Notes: a model not told the origin generated them from the letters alone. 10,226 nucleotides of DNA from SYIM01 sp041182885 (GCA_049423065.1 JBMSQB010000116.1:1-10226); one strand, 5' to 3'; positions 1 to 6,004 are shown, numbered from the stretch's first letter. Numbers and translations: made by a program.

Positions 1-432
1 GACCGCGTGCTGGGCTTCCCGGACGTGGTGAAGAACTGCATGCTGCAGAGCTTCCACCAAAGCACCGAGCAGTTCGAGATCCTGTTCAACCGCAGCAAGT
101 TCAACACGCTGCCCGCCGAGGTCAAGGCCATCATCGACTACGCGGTGCAAGCTGCCAGCGCAGACATGAGCTGGAAAGCGGTCGATCGCAACTCCAAGGA
201 CTACATCGAGCTCAAGAAGGCGGGTGTCAATTTCTACAAGACCCCGGACGCCATCCTGCGCGCCCAGCTCGCATCCTGGGACAAGATCATGGACAAGAAG
301 TCGTCCGAGAACGCAATGTTCAAGAAGGTTCTCGACAGCCAGAAGGCGTTTGCACAGCGCGCCGGCAGCTGGCAGAACGACTACACGGTCGACTTCAAGA
401 TGGCCTACAACCACTACTTCGGTCGCCGCTAA
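1..432 (+). CDS. dctP: TRAP transporter solute-binding protein DctP, C-terminal part (5' end outside window)
   Basis: Periplasmic solute-binding subunit of a tripartite ATP-independent periplasmic (TRAP) transporter. It would capture a carboxylate-type substrate and hand it to the DctQ/DctM membrane pair. The frame is open from base 1 and gives 143 C-terminal residues, ending ...YNHYFGRR before TAA. The visible part is soluble and mixed charged/hydrophobic, with phrases typical of the last helices of DctP proteins (FNTLPAEVKAIIDYAVQAA, then a long Lys-rich helix). It resembles the mannitol/chloroaromatic or 2-oxoacid (TakP-like) branch rather than the classical C4-dicarboxylate branch, but too little is present to name the substrate. 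The identification rests strongly on the dctQ and dctM genes that follow in the same orientation. The signal peptide and N-terminal ligand-binding lobe lie upstream of the window. Confidence 0.85.
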   Translation, partial: DRVLGFPDVVKNCMLQSFHQSTEQFEILFNRSKFNTLPAEVKAIIDYAVQAASADMSWKAVDRNSKDYIELKKAGVNFYKTPDAILRAQLASWDKIMDKKSSENAMFKKVLDSQKAFAQRAGSWQNDYTVDFKMAYNHYFGRR

Positions 433-523
433 GCCACCCGACGCACCCGCGCGAGCGGATGCGTGCCGGTCGCGGTCGCCCTCCCCGGGCGGCTGCGCCG
501 GCAGGCCGGTTCGGCCATCCCGC

Positions 524-540
524 AGGGCGCCAGGCGCCCT
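524..540 (+). terminator. GC-rich hairpin between dctP and dctQ
   Basis: Perfect inverted repeat AGGGCGC-CAG-GCGCCCT (7-bp stem, 3-base loop) followed by CTTTCC. It lies 20 bases before the dctQ start in the 127-base dctP-dctQ gap. The T-tract is short, so it could be a weak or leaky terminator, or a 3'-end stabiliser that keeps the binding-protein mRNA more abundant than the permease mRNA, a common arrangement for transporter operons. A smaller perfect hairpin (GGCCG-GTT-CGGCC, 504-516) lies just upstream. Confidence 0.45.
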
Positions 541-559
541 CTTTCCTTGCGGATCTCCC

Positions 560-1174
560 ATGCAAAAATTGCTGTTGGCGGTTGACCGCCTGTCGTCGTG
601 GGTTGGCCAGGCGTTTGCCTGGGCCATTGTTCTGCTCACGGCGCTGATTACCTGGGAGGTGTTCTCCCGCTACGCGCTGAACGAACCACACGATTGGGCG
701 CTGAATGCCCAGATCATGCTCTACGGCCTCCTGTTCATGTCCGCCGGCGCCTACACCCTCGCCAAAAACGGACATGTGCGTGGCGATGTGTTGTACGGGT
801 TCTTTCAACCACGAACCCAGGCAACCGTAGACCTGGTTCTTTATCTTCTGTTTTTTCTGCCCGGAATTTTCGCGCTCACCTGGGCCGGCTGGGACTACGC
901 CCTGGAGTCGCTCGCGATTCGCGAGAAGACATTCTCGGCCACGCCGCTCCCCCTGTACCCGTTCAAGTTCGTGATCCCGTTTTCTGGCGCCATGCTGCTG
1001 CTCCAGGGCTTGGTGGAAATCATCCGCTGCGTTGCGTGCATACGCGACGGCGAGTGGCCCTCGCGCGAGCAGGATGTCGAGGAAGTTGACGTCGAAAAGC
1101 TGAAGAAGATGGTCAAGGTGAGCGATGAGGACATTGCCGCCCTCGCCGCGACCGCCCCGAGGAGCGCGAAATGA
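560..1174 (+). CDS. dctQ: TRAP transporter small permease DctQ
   Basis: Small membrane subunit of the TRAP transporter, 204 residues. The frame is open further upstream, but the start at ATG 560 (MQKLLLAVDRLSSWVG) is preferred because it gives the family's normal N-terminus. The upstream codons are only translated GC-rich spacer. Four hydrophobic spans are visible, roughly residues 13-33, 48-66, 91-115 and 130-155. Family-typical phrases are WEVFSRY after the first helix and NGHVRGDVLYGFF in the cytoplasmic/periplasmic loop (the HVRxD motif of DctQ). The C-terminal 45 residues are charged and probably cytoplasmic, longer than in many DctQ proteins. The stop overlaps the dctM start (ATGA, 1171-1174), which implies translational coupling. 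There is no strong Shine-Dalgarno before ATG 560, only a weak purine stretch (GCGGAT). Confidence 0.9.
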   Translation: MQKLLLAVDRLSSWVGQAFAWAIVLLTALITWEVFSRYALNEPHDWALNAQIMLYGLLFMSAGAYTLAKNGHVRGDVLYGFFQPRTQATVDLVLYLLFFLPGIFALTWAGWDYALESLAIREKTFSATPLPLYPFKFVIPFSGAMLLLQGLVEIIRCVACIRDGEWPSREQDVEEVDVEKLKKMVKVSDEDIAALAATAPRSAK

Positions 1175-3261
1175 AGATCCGGCGCGAACTCTGGTTCGGC
1201 TTCACTCTGATGGGCCTCATCATTCTCGGCACCGCTGGCGTGATGCTGAGCGCGGAGCAGCTCAGCCGCGGACATCTGGGGCTTGCGATGCTGGCGCTGG
1301 TGGTGGTGGCCATCATGCTTGGTTTCCCCACAGCGTTCACGCTGATGGGCATGGGCATGATCTTCACCTGGTTTGCCTATGACCGTGACATCACGAAGAC
1401 GCTTGACCTGATGGTGCAGTCAGCGTTCAAGGTGATGAGCAACGATGTGCTGATCTCGATCCCGCTCTTTGTGTTCATGGGTTATCTGGTCGAGCGCGCC
1501 AACCTGATCGAAAAATTGTTTAGAAGCCTTCATCTGGCGCTCGCCCGTGTGCCGGGGTCGCTCGCGGTCGCCACCTTGTTCACCTGCGCGGTGTTCGCCA
1601 CCGCCACCGGTATCGTGGGCGCGGTTGTCACCCTGATGGGGCTGCTCGCTTTCCCGCAGATGCTGCGCGCGGGCTACGACGTGAAGCTGAGCGCTGGTGC
1701 GATCACCGCCGGCGGTTGCCTGGGCATTCTGATTCCCCCTTCCGTGATGCTCATCGTTTACGGCGCCACGGCAGGCGTCTCGGTGGTGCAGTTGTACGCC
1801 GGCGCGTTTTTCCCCGGTCTGATGCTGGCCGGCCTTTACATCATTTACGTGATCGTGGTCGCCAAGCTCAAGCCCGAACTGGCGCCCCCGCTGTCGGAGG
1901 AGGGGCGCCGCATCGACCTGCCGCCCCTCATGTCGCGCGTGGCAGCGGCTTTTCCGGGCGCTGCACTTTCGGGGCTGCTCCTCGCATTGAAGGGCAGGAA
2001 CAACGCCAACATTCCGGCGTCGTATCTGCTCAAGCAACTGCTCGCTGCCCTGCTGCCGGCCATCATCGTGCTTGGCATGCTGGGGCTCGTTTGGAACAGC
2101 GTCACGCGACCGGACCCCAACCAGGCGTACTCGGCGCACTCGGGGGCTGCGGGCACCGGAGCGTCGTCGGGTGGGCTGGCCGAACCGCCGGGGTCGTCGG
2201 GGCTTCGCGAGCCGCCAGGTGCGGGCGGTCTTCGCGAACCACCAGGCGCGGGCGGCCTTCGTGAGCCGCCCGGATCAGGCGGGTTGCGCGAGCCGCCGTC
2301 GCGCGGCGGGCTCTCGGAACCACCGGGTGCGTCGGGCGGCCTTCGCGAGCCAGCTGCAGCAGGCGGTCTTGCCGAACCACCAGGCGCGTCGTCGCTTCGG
2401 GAGCCACCGGGCGCGGGCGGGCTGCGCGAGCCAGCCAGCGGCGGCCTGTCCGAGCCCCCTGGTTCGTCGGCTCAAGACCAGCACGCGACGGCCTTGCCGC
2501 GCGTGCCTGCACCCACCGGTTTCTGGATCGGCGCGGGCGCTGCAGCCGTGGCGTTGATCGCCTTTTACGCCGTGTTGAGCTTCCAGCGCTTTGAAGTGTT
2601 CAAGATGCTGCTGAGCAGCTTCTTCCCACTGGTCGTGCTCATTCTCGCGGTACTGGGCAGCATTGTGTTCGGGCTTGCCACGCCCACCGAAGCTGCCGCG
2701 GTTGGCGCGTTCGGCGGCTTTCTTCTCGCGGCGGCCTACCGACAGCTCACATTCACGGTCGTGAAGGACAGCGCGTTTCTGACTGCCAAGACCAGTGCAA
2801 TGGTCTGCTGGCTGTTTGTGGGCAGCTCCATTTTTTCAGCCGCATTTGCCCTGCTGGGTGGACAGGAGCTGGTCGAGAAGTGGGTTCTGTCCATGAACCT
2901 GAGCAAGACCGAGTTTCTGGTTCTCAGCCAGGTGATCATTTTTCTGCTGGGCTGGCCGCTCGAGTGGACCGAGATCATCGTGATCTTCATGCCGATCTTC
3001 ATTCCGCTTCTGGACAACTTCGGTGTCGACCCGCTGTTCTTCGGTCTCCTCGTGGCGCTCAATCTCCAGACCGCTTTCCTCAGTCCGCCTGTCGCCATGG
3101 CAGCGTTCTACCTGAAAGGGGTCAGTCCGCCACACGTCACGCTCAACCAGATTTTCCGCGGCATGCTGCCCTTCATGGGCATTCAGGTGGTCGCCATTGT
3201 GTTGCTTTACGTGCTGCCTGAAATCGGCTTGTGGCTCCCCAAAACGCTCTACGGGCGCTAA
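1171..3261 (+). CDS. dctM: TRAP transporter large permease DctM with a Gly/Pro/Glu-Arg repeat insert
   Basis: Large membrane subunit that carries the transport pathway, probably sodium-driven uptake of an organic acid. It is 696 residues long, against about 430 for a standard DctM. The start ATG 1171 has GAGGAG six bases upstream and overlaps the dctQ stop. An extra N-terminal hydrophobic span (about 7-27) precedes the usual DctM start. The first half is normal, with GGCLGILIPPS at 181-191. A normal second half resumes around residue 476, with ATPTEAAAVGAFGG from 503. Between them lie an additional hydrophobic segment (about 286-310), a linker, eleven repeats (335-433) and another hydrophobic segment (about 450-470). 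The reading frame and protein-level pattern stay intact through the insert, so I see no sign of a frameshift. Substrate is unknown. The insert is discussed as a finding. Confidence 0.92.
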   Translation: MKIRRELWFGFTLMGLIILGTAGVMLSAEQLSRGHLGLAMLALVVVAIMLGFPTAFTLMGMGMIFTWFAYDRDITKTLDLMVQSAFKVMSNDVLISIPLFVFMGYLVERANLIEKLFRSLHLALARVPGSLAVATLFTCAVFATATGIVGAVVTLMGLLAFPQMLRAGYDVKLSAGAITAGGCLGILIPPSVMLIVYGATAGVSVVQLYAGAFFPGLMLAGLYIIYVIVVAKLKPELAPPLSEEGRRIDLPPLMSRVAAAFPGAALSGLLLALKGRNNANIPASYLLKQLLAALLPAIIVLGMLGLVWNSVTRPDPNQAYSAHSGAAGTGASSGGLAEPPGSSGLREPPGAGGLREPPGAGGLREPPGSGGLREPPSRGGLSEPPGASGGLREPAAAGGLAEPPGASSLREPPGAGGLREPASGGLSEPPGSSAQDQHATALPRVPAPTGFWIGAGAAAVALIAFYAVLSFQRFEVFKMLLSSFFPLVVLILAVLGSIVFGLATPTEAAAVGAFGGFLLAAAYRQLTFTVVKDSAFLTAKTSAMVCWLFVGSSIFSAAFALLGGQELVEKWVLSMNLSKTEFLVLSQVIIFLLGWPLEWTEIIVIFMPIFIPLLDNFGVDPLFFGLLVALNLQTAFLSPPVAMAAFYLKGVSPPHVTLNQIFRGMLPFMGIQVVAIVLLYVLPEIGLWLPKTLYGR
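2173..2469 (+). repeat. Eleven tandem ~27-base coding repeats inside dctM
   Basis: 297 bases encode 99 residues (DctM 335-433) made of eleven units with consensus GLREPPGAG. Units are mostly 9 residues, with two of 10 and two of 8. The fourth position varies (Arg, Ala or Ser), while Leu3-less-variable core L-x-E-P is present in every unit. Neighbouring units differ at many third codon positions (for example GGC/GGT/GGG, CTT/CTG/CTC, GAG/GAA), so the array is not a recent exact duplication. The protein pattern is better kept than the DNA. No unit carries a stop and all changes in unit length are multiples of three. Confidence 0.93.
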
Positions 3262-3276
3262 GCTGACCGGCCGAAC

Positions 3277-3303
3277 TGCAGCGCCCCTCCTCGGGGCGCT
3301 GCA
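3277..3303 (+). terminator. Strong hairpin after dctM
   Basis: GCAGCGCCCC-TCCTC-GGGGCGCTGC, a perfect 10-bp stem (11 with the outer T-A pair) and 5-base loop, 16 bases after the dctM stop. No T-run follows (AATCCGG), so it is either a terminator of the GC-rich, T-poor type or a 3' mRNA stabiliser. It separates the TRAP genes from the binding-protein pair. A second small hairpin (CTCCC-GTCC-GGGAG, 3316-3329) follows in the same 118-base gap. Confidence 0.6.
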
Positions 3304-3379
3304 ATCCGGCCGGGCCTCCCGTCCGGGAGCGTCGCCGCGCGTCCGTGCAAGCCGTCCCTGATCGCCAAAGGAGCACACC

Positions 3380-4381
3380 ATGTCCAAGGTTTCCACGTTC
3401 CCGATTCCCCGTCGACGACTGCTGGGTGCAAGCCTTGCAGCACTCGGCCTGGGCGCCGCCCCGTCGGCCTTCGCCCAGACTGCAGAGACCTGGCCATCGC
3501 GGCCCATCCGGCTGTTGGTGGGATTTGCGCCGGGAGGAAGCTCCGATGTGGTGTCGCGGCTCATGGCGCAACGCCTCTCCCCCATCCTGGGTCAGCAGGT
3601 GGTGGTTGAGAACCGTCCGGGGGCAGGCGGCCTGATCGCCGCCGAAGCCGTGGCGCGCGCCCAGCCCGACGGCTACACCTGGGCGCTTCTTCCCAGTGGG
3701 CACGCCAGTCAGGCGGCCATGCTGAAGAAAATGCCCATGCATCCGATCGACGACTTCGCCTGGGTCAGCACGATCACGGTCTATCCGATGTTTTATTGTG
3801 TTGCCAACGAGTCTCCCATCCGAAGCCTGCGCGACCTCATCGACCGGGCCAAAGCCAACCCGGGCAAGTTGTCCTTTTCGTCGTTGGGAATCGGTGCGGC
3901 CCATCATCTTCTGGGCGAGTGGATCAATGCCGAAGCGGGAATCGATCTGGCGCATGTGCCCTACAAGGGATCACCCGCCGCATTCGCAGATGTTGCGGCC
4001 GGACGCGTTGACCTGATGGTCGAAACCGCCACCGCGGCACTCCCGCTCATTCGAAGCGGCAAGGTGCGCGCGCTCGCAGTCACCTCGACCGAAGGAAAGT
4101 CGCTCGTGCCGGGGGTGCCGGCGGCATCCGAAACCATTCCCGGTCTCGAATACGAATCATGGCTGGGCATTGTCACCACGCCCAAAACGCCCGCACCTGT
4201 CGTTGACCGAATCAACCGCGCCATCCGCGAGGCACTGGCCGATCCCGAGATCGTGAAGCGTCTGGAAGATCTGGGCGGGCGGCCCGGGCCTTCGTCTCCC
4301 GAGCAGTTCAGCGCGCGCGTGCAGCGCGACATCGACAGCTTTCGAAAAATTGTGACCGGCCGCGGCATTCCCCAGTTCTGA
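3380..4381 (+). CDS. Bug/TctC-family periplasmic solute-binding protein (first of tandem pair)
   Basis: Periplasmic binding protein of the Bug (Bordetella uptake gene)/TctC family, which bind small carboxylates and related compounds; 333 residues, a normal length. The start ATG has AAAGGAG six bases upstream. The N-terminus has PRRRLLGASLAALGLG and an AFA-Q cleavage site after residue 32. The Arg-Arg pair plus Leu-Leu makes Tat export possible, although Sec is more usual for the family. Hallmarks follow in order: WPSRPIRLLVGFAPGGSSD near the N-terminus (the Gly-Gly-x-x-Asp ligand loop), VVVENRPGAGG, PDGYT, and HVPYKGSPAAFADVAAGRVD. No TctA/TctB permease genes are in the window, so this may be an orphan receptor, work with a distant tripartite tricarboxylate transporter, or act in sensing. 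The ligand cannot be told from sequence. Confidence 0.92.
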   Translation: MSKVSTFPIPRRRLLGASLAALGLGAAPSAFAQTAETWPSRPIRLLVGFAPGGSSDVVSRLMAQRLSPILGQQVVVENRPGAGGLIAAEAVARAQPDGYTWALLPSGHASQAAMLKKMPMHPIDDFAWVSTITVYPMFYCVANESPIRSLRDLIDRAKANPGKLSFSSLGIGAAHHLLGEWINAEAGIDLAHVPYKGSPAAFADVAAGRVDLMVETATAALPLIRSGKVRALAVTSTEGKSLVPGVPAASETIPGLEYESWLGIVTTPKTPAPVVDRINRAIREALADPEIVKRLEDLGGRPGPSSPEQFSARVQRDIDSFRKIVTGRGIPQF

Positions 4382-4422
4382 GCGGCAGCCCACTACCGCC
4401 TCGCTGAAAGGAGCACTTCTCC

Positions 4423-5394
4423 ATGACACCCCACCTCGCTCGCCGCGCCCTGGTCGCGCTCATCGCAGCGCTCCCCATTGCCGGGATCGCCCAGGACACC
4501 TGGCCCACTCGTGCGATCACCATGATCATCCCGTTCCCGCCAGGCGGCGTCGCCGACACCGTGGGCCGACCCGTCGCCGACGCGTTGTCGCGCATCCTGG
4601 GTCAGCCCGTGGTCGTGGAGAACCGCGCCGGCGCGGGCGGTGGGGTTGGCATGGCCCAGGTCGCGCGCGCAAAGCCCGACGGATACACGGTGATGATGGC
4701 CCTGTCGTCGGTCACGATCCTGCCAGAAGCCGATCGCGTTCTCGAGCGTGCGCCCATGTTCACACTCGATCAGCTCACGCCGATCGCCCGCTTCACCGCA
4801 GACCCCACCGTGCTGGTGGTTCGTGCGGACAGCCCGTGGCGAACGCTCGATGACTTCATCGCCGATGCCCGCAAGCGCCCGGGCGCGATCACCTTTGGTT
4901 CATCCGGCAACTACGGCACCATGCACGTTCCCATGGAGATGCTCAAGCAGGCGACCGGCACCTTCATGCTTCATGTTCCTTACACCGGCGCAGGGCCTGC
5001 GATCGTCGGGCTGATCGGCGCTCAGGTCGATGCACTGGCCACCGGCCCCGCAACCATCGTGCAGCATGTCAAGGCGGGCCGTCTGCGGGCGCTTGCGCAT
5101 TGGGGCGAGGGCCAGCTCGCCTCGCTCCCGGATATACCCAGCTTTGAACAGGCTGGAATGAAGATCCGGTTCTCGCAGTGGTCGGGGCTGTTCGCGCCCG
5201 CCGGCTTGCCCGACGCGGTCACCTCGCGCCTGCGCGATGCAGCCGCCCGCGCAGCCACCGACGAACGGGTGGTCAAGGCAATCAGCGGTGCGGGTACCCC
5301 GATCCAGTTTCTCGACAGTGCGAGCTTTGCAAGCTTCGTGCGCGACGACGCCCGCGTGATGGGTGACGTCGTTCGTCGCATCGGCAAACAGTGA
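4423..5394 (+). CDS. Bug/TctC-family periplasmic solute-binding protein (second of tandem pair)
   Basis: Second Bug/TctC binding protein, 323 residues, starting 41 bases after the first one stops, with AAAGGAG nine bases before ATG; probably co-transcribed with it. A short Sec-type signal peptide ends at GIA-Q (after residue 23). Family motifs present are WPTRAITMIIPFPPGGVADT, VVVENRAGAGG, PDGYT and HVPYTGAGPAIVGLIGAQVD. It differs clearly from the first copy throughout, including the ligand-loop residues (GGVAD against GGSSD) and the segment after PDGYT. The pair is therefore an old divergence or two independent acquisitions, probably with different ligands. It is the last gene before the photosynthetic operon. 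Only a weak possible terminator follows, a small GC stem ending at the T-run 5431-5435. Confidence 0.92.
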   Translation: MTPHLARRALVALIAALPIAGIAQDTWPTRAITMIIPFPPGGVADTVGRPVADALSRILGQPVVVENRAGAGGGVGMAQVARAKPDGYTVMMALSSVTILPEADRVLERAPMFTLDQLTPIARFTADPTVLVVRADSPWRTLDDFIADARKRPGAITFGSSGNYGTMHVPMEMLKQATGTFMLHVPYTGAGPAIVGLIGAQVDALATGPATIVQHVKAGRLRALAHWGEGQLASLPDIPSFEQAGMKIRFSQWSGLFAPAGLPDAVTSRLRDAAARAATDERVVKAISGAGTPIQFLDSASFASFVRDDARVMGDVVRRIGKQ

Positions 5395-5475
5395 ACGCCG
5401 CGGCCCCTCGAGGGCAGCCTTTCCCTGCAGTTTTTCCTTGCGCAACACCGCTGCACCTTGATGGGTCAATTTTTG

Positions 5476-5495
5476 TTGACATTTGTCTATGTCAA
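5476..5495 (+). promoter_or_regulatory. Palindromic operator candidate overlapping the -35
   Basis: Perfect inverted repeat TTGACAT-N6-ATGTCAA covering the -35 and partly overlapping the PpsR-type site. The arms match neither the FNR (TTGAT-N4-ATCAA) nor the CRP pattern, so the binding protein is unknown. It may be a second regulator site, or partly a by-product of the TTGACA -35. Confidence 0.45.
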
Positions 5496-5503
5496 GTTAA
5501 AAT
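5476..5503 (+). promoter_or_regulatory. Sigma70-like promoter of the puc operon
   Basis: TTGACA (5476-5481, perfect -35), 16-base spacer, TAAAAT (5498-5503, 5 of 6 for -10). It sits in an AT-rich island within GC-rich DNA, 106 bases before pucB. Transcription would begin near 5510, immediately before a 5' hairpin. This is an unusually good match for a betaproteobacterial promoter and the only convincing one I see in the window. Confidence 0.75.
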
Positions 5504-5507
5504 TACA
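5490..5507 (+). promoter_or_regulatory. PpsR/CrtJ-type operator overlapping the -10
   Basis: TGT-N12-ACA with the exact spacing of the PpsR (CrtJ) consensus known from purple bacteria, where this redox/light-responsive protein controls puc, bch and crt genes. It covers the whole -10 box. A repressor bound here would block polymerase, which fits aerobic or high-light repression of the antenna genes. In some betaproteobacteria PpsR also activates, so the direction of control is an inference. Confidence 0.65.
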
Positions 5508-5510
5508 GAA

Positions 5511-5567
5511 GGTCAGGCCAGAAGTTTGGGCTGACCTGTTGCAACAAGGCTCCGCACTTCGGTGCGG
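5511..5567 (+). promoter_or_regulatory. puc leader RNA hairpins
   Basis: Two hairpins in the predicted 5' untranslated leader. The first is GGTCAG-G-CC / GG-G-CTGACC (5511-5536, 6 bp, a G-G mismatch, 2 bp, 8-base loop), beginning at the predicted 5' end. The second is CCGCAC-TTCG-GTGCGG (5552-5567), a perfect 6-bp stem with a very stable UUCG tetraloop. No T-run follows either, so they look like mRNA-stabilising structures rather than terminators. The second ends 41 bases before the pucB start, leaving the ribosome-binding site free. Confidence 0.6.
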
Positions 5568-5608
5568 GTTCAGCAGTGCACAGAGCTGTACCTTGCAAGG
5601 AGCAACAC

Positions 5609-5761
5609 ATGTCTGACAAAGACAAAGTCTGGCCGACGGGCTTGACCGAGGCAGAGTCGGAGGAAATCCACAGGCACCTGATTCAGGGAACGCAGATCTT
5701 CGGCATGATCGCGGCCCTGGCTCACCTGCTGGCTTACCTCTATTCGCCCTGGCTCAAGTAA
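5609..5761 (+). CDS. pucB: Light-harvesting LH2-type beta polypeptide
   Basis: Bacteriochlorophyll-binding beta subunit of the peripheral antenna in the cytoplasmic membrane; 50 residues, normal length. The start is ATG 5609, with AAGGAG six bases upstream; the in-frame ATG at 5576 lacks a site and would add 11 unrelated residues. The N-terminal KVWPTGLTEAESEE is the LH2 (puc) rather than LH1 (puf) pattern. His39 in AALAH (AxxxH) is the B850-type ligand, and His21 is the other conserved histidine. One membrane span (about 28-46) ends in the typical SPWLK. An oddity is Gln29, ten residues before the ligand, where LH2 beta chains normally have Arg (GTR(V/I)F) that hydrogen-bonds the B800 pigment. 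pucA begins 12 bases after the stop. Confidence 0.97.
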   Translation: MSDKDKVWPTGLTEAESEEIHRHLIQGTQIFGMIAALAHLLAYLYSPWLK

Positions 5762-5773
5762 AAGGAGAGCCTC

Positions 5774-5953
5774 ATGATCTACGGAAAAATGTGGTGCGTC
5801 GTGAAGCCCTCCGTGGGCATCCCGATCTTCCTCTCCGCTGTCGCAATCGGCTCGTTCTGCGTGCATCTCGCGATCACGACGAACACGACCTGGGTGAAGG
5901 ATTTCCTGAACGGCAAGGCCAAGCCTGCCGCGACGGCTCCTGCCAAGTCGTAG
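5774..5953 (+). CDS. pucA: Light-harvesting LH2-type alpha polypeptide, LH3-like C-terminus
   Basis: Alpha subunit of the peripheral antenna, 59 residues; the start ATG follows AAAGGAGA, which overlaps the pucB stop. It aligns without gaps to known LH2 alpha chains: GKMWCVVKP (4-12), GIPIFL (15-20), the B850 ligand His31, and NTTW (37-40). Position 44 is Phe and 45 is Leu, at +13 and +14 from the ligand, where B800-850 complexes have Tyr-Trp or Tyr-Tyr that hydrogen-bond the pigment acetyl groups. Phe-Leu is the pair seen in the B800-820 (LH3) alpha chain of Rhodoblastus acidophilus. After residue 47 there is a Lys/Ala/Pro tail (KAKPAATAPAKS), a shorter version of the Ala/Pro-rich extension known from Rubrivivax. 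It lies with pucB in one transcript. Confidence 0.97.
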   Translation: MIYGKMWCVVKPSVGIPIFLSAVAIGSFCVHLAITTNTTWVKDFLNGKAKPAATAPAKS

Positions 5954-5967
5954 GTCCCTGACCTGCC

Positions 5968-5995
5968 CGGGCCGGGGCCTTCGGGTTCCGGCCCG
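5968..5995 (+). promoter_or_regulatory. UUCG hairpin between pucA and pucC
   Basis: A 12-bp stem (CGGGCCGGGGCC with GGTTCCGGCCCG, two G-U pairs) closed by a TTCG loop, 14 bases after the pucA stop and 9 bases before pucC. There is no T-run. In other purple bacteria the pucBA transcript is far more abundant than pucBAC because of such an intercistronic structure. I infer the same use here: protecting the short mRNA and limiting pucC expression. Confidence 0.7.
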
Positions 5996-6004
5996 CCTGT
6001 CTTC

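Noticed and set aside
224..559. N-terminal extension of dctQ by about 112 codons
   Set aside because: It overlaps the dctP end in another frame and encodes Arg/Ser/Thr/Pro-rich junk; ATG 560 gives the normal DctQ N-terminus.
1420..2139. Long minus-strand ORF (239 codons) opposite dctM
   Set aside because: Composition is Arg/His/Gln-rich with no family pattern; it mirrors the GC-rich third-position use of dctM, so it is a shadow frame.
2173..2469. CRISPR array or intergenic repeat element
   Set aside because: The units are contiguous with no spacers, differ at synonymous sites, and are in frame inside dctM.
2072..2557. Overlapping open frames on both strands across the repeat array
   Set aside because: They arise from the repetitive GC-rich coding units and give Arg/Ala-rich low-complexity products without start sites; the dctM frame explains the region.
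2836..3955. Two long minus-strand ORFs opposite the end of dctM and the first Bug gene
   Set aside because: Both lie opposite clear genes, lack ribosome-binding sites and have no recognisable protein features.
5401..5435. Strong Rho-independent terminator after the second Bug gene
   Set aside because: There is a T-run (5431-5435), but the GC-rich stem before it is short and can pair in several weak ways, so I list it only as possible.
5576..5608. Upstream ATG giving a PucB with 11 extra residues
   Set aside because: No ribosome-binding site before it, while AAGGAG precedes ATG 5609, which gives the standard MSD... N-terminus.
5609..5953. LH1 core antenna (pufBA) rather than LH2
   Set aside because: KVWPTGLT in beta, GKMWCVVKP and TTW in alpha, and the adjacent pucC match LH2 chains; no pufLM follows.
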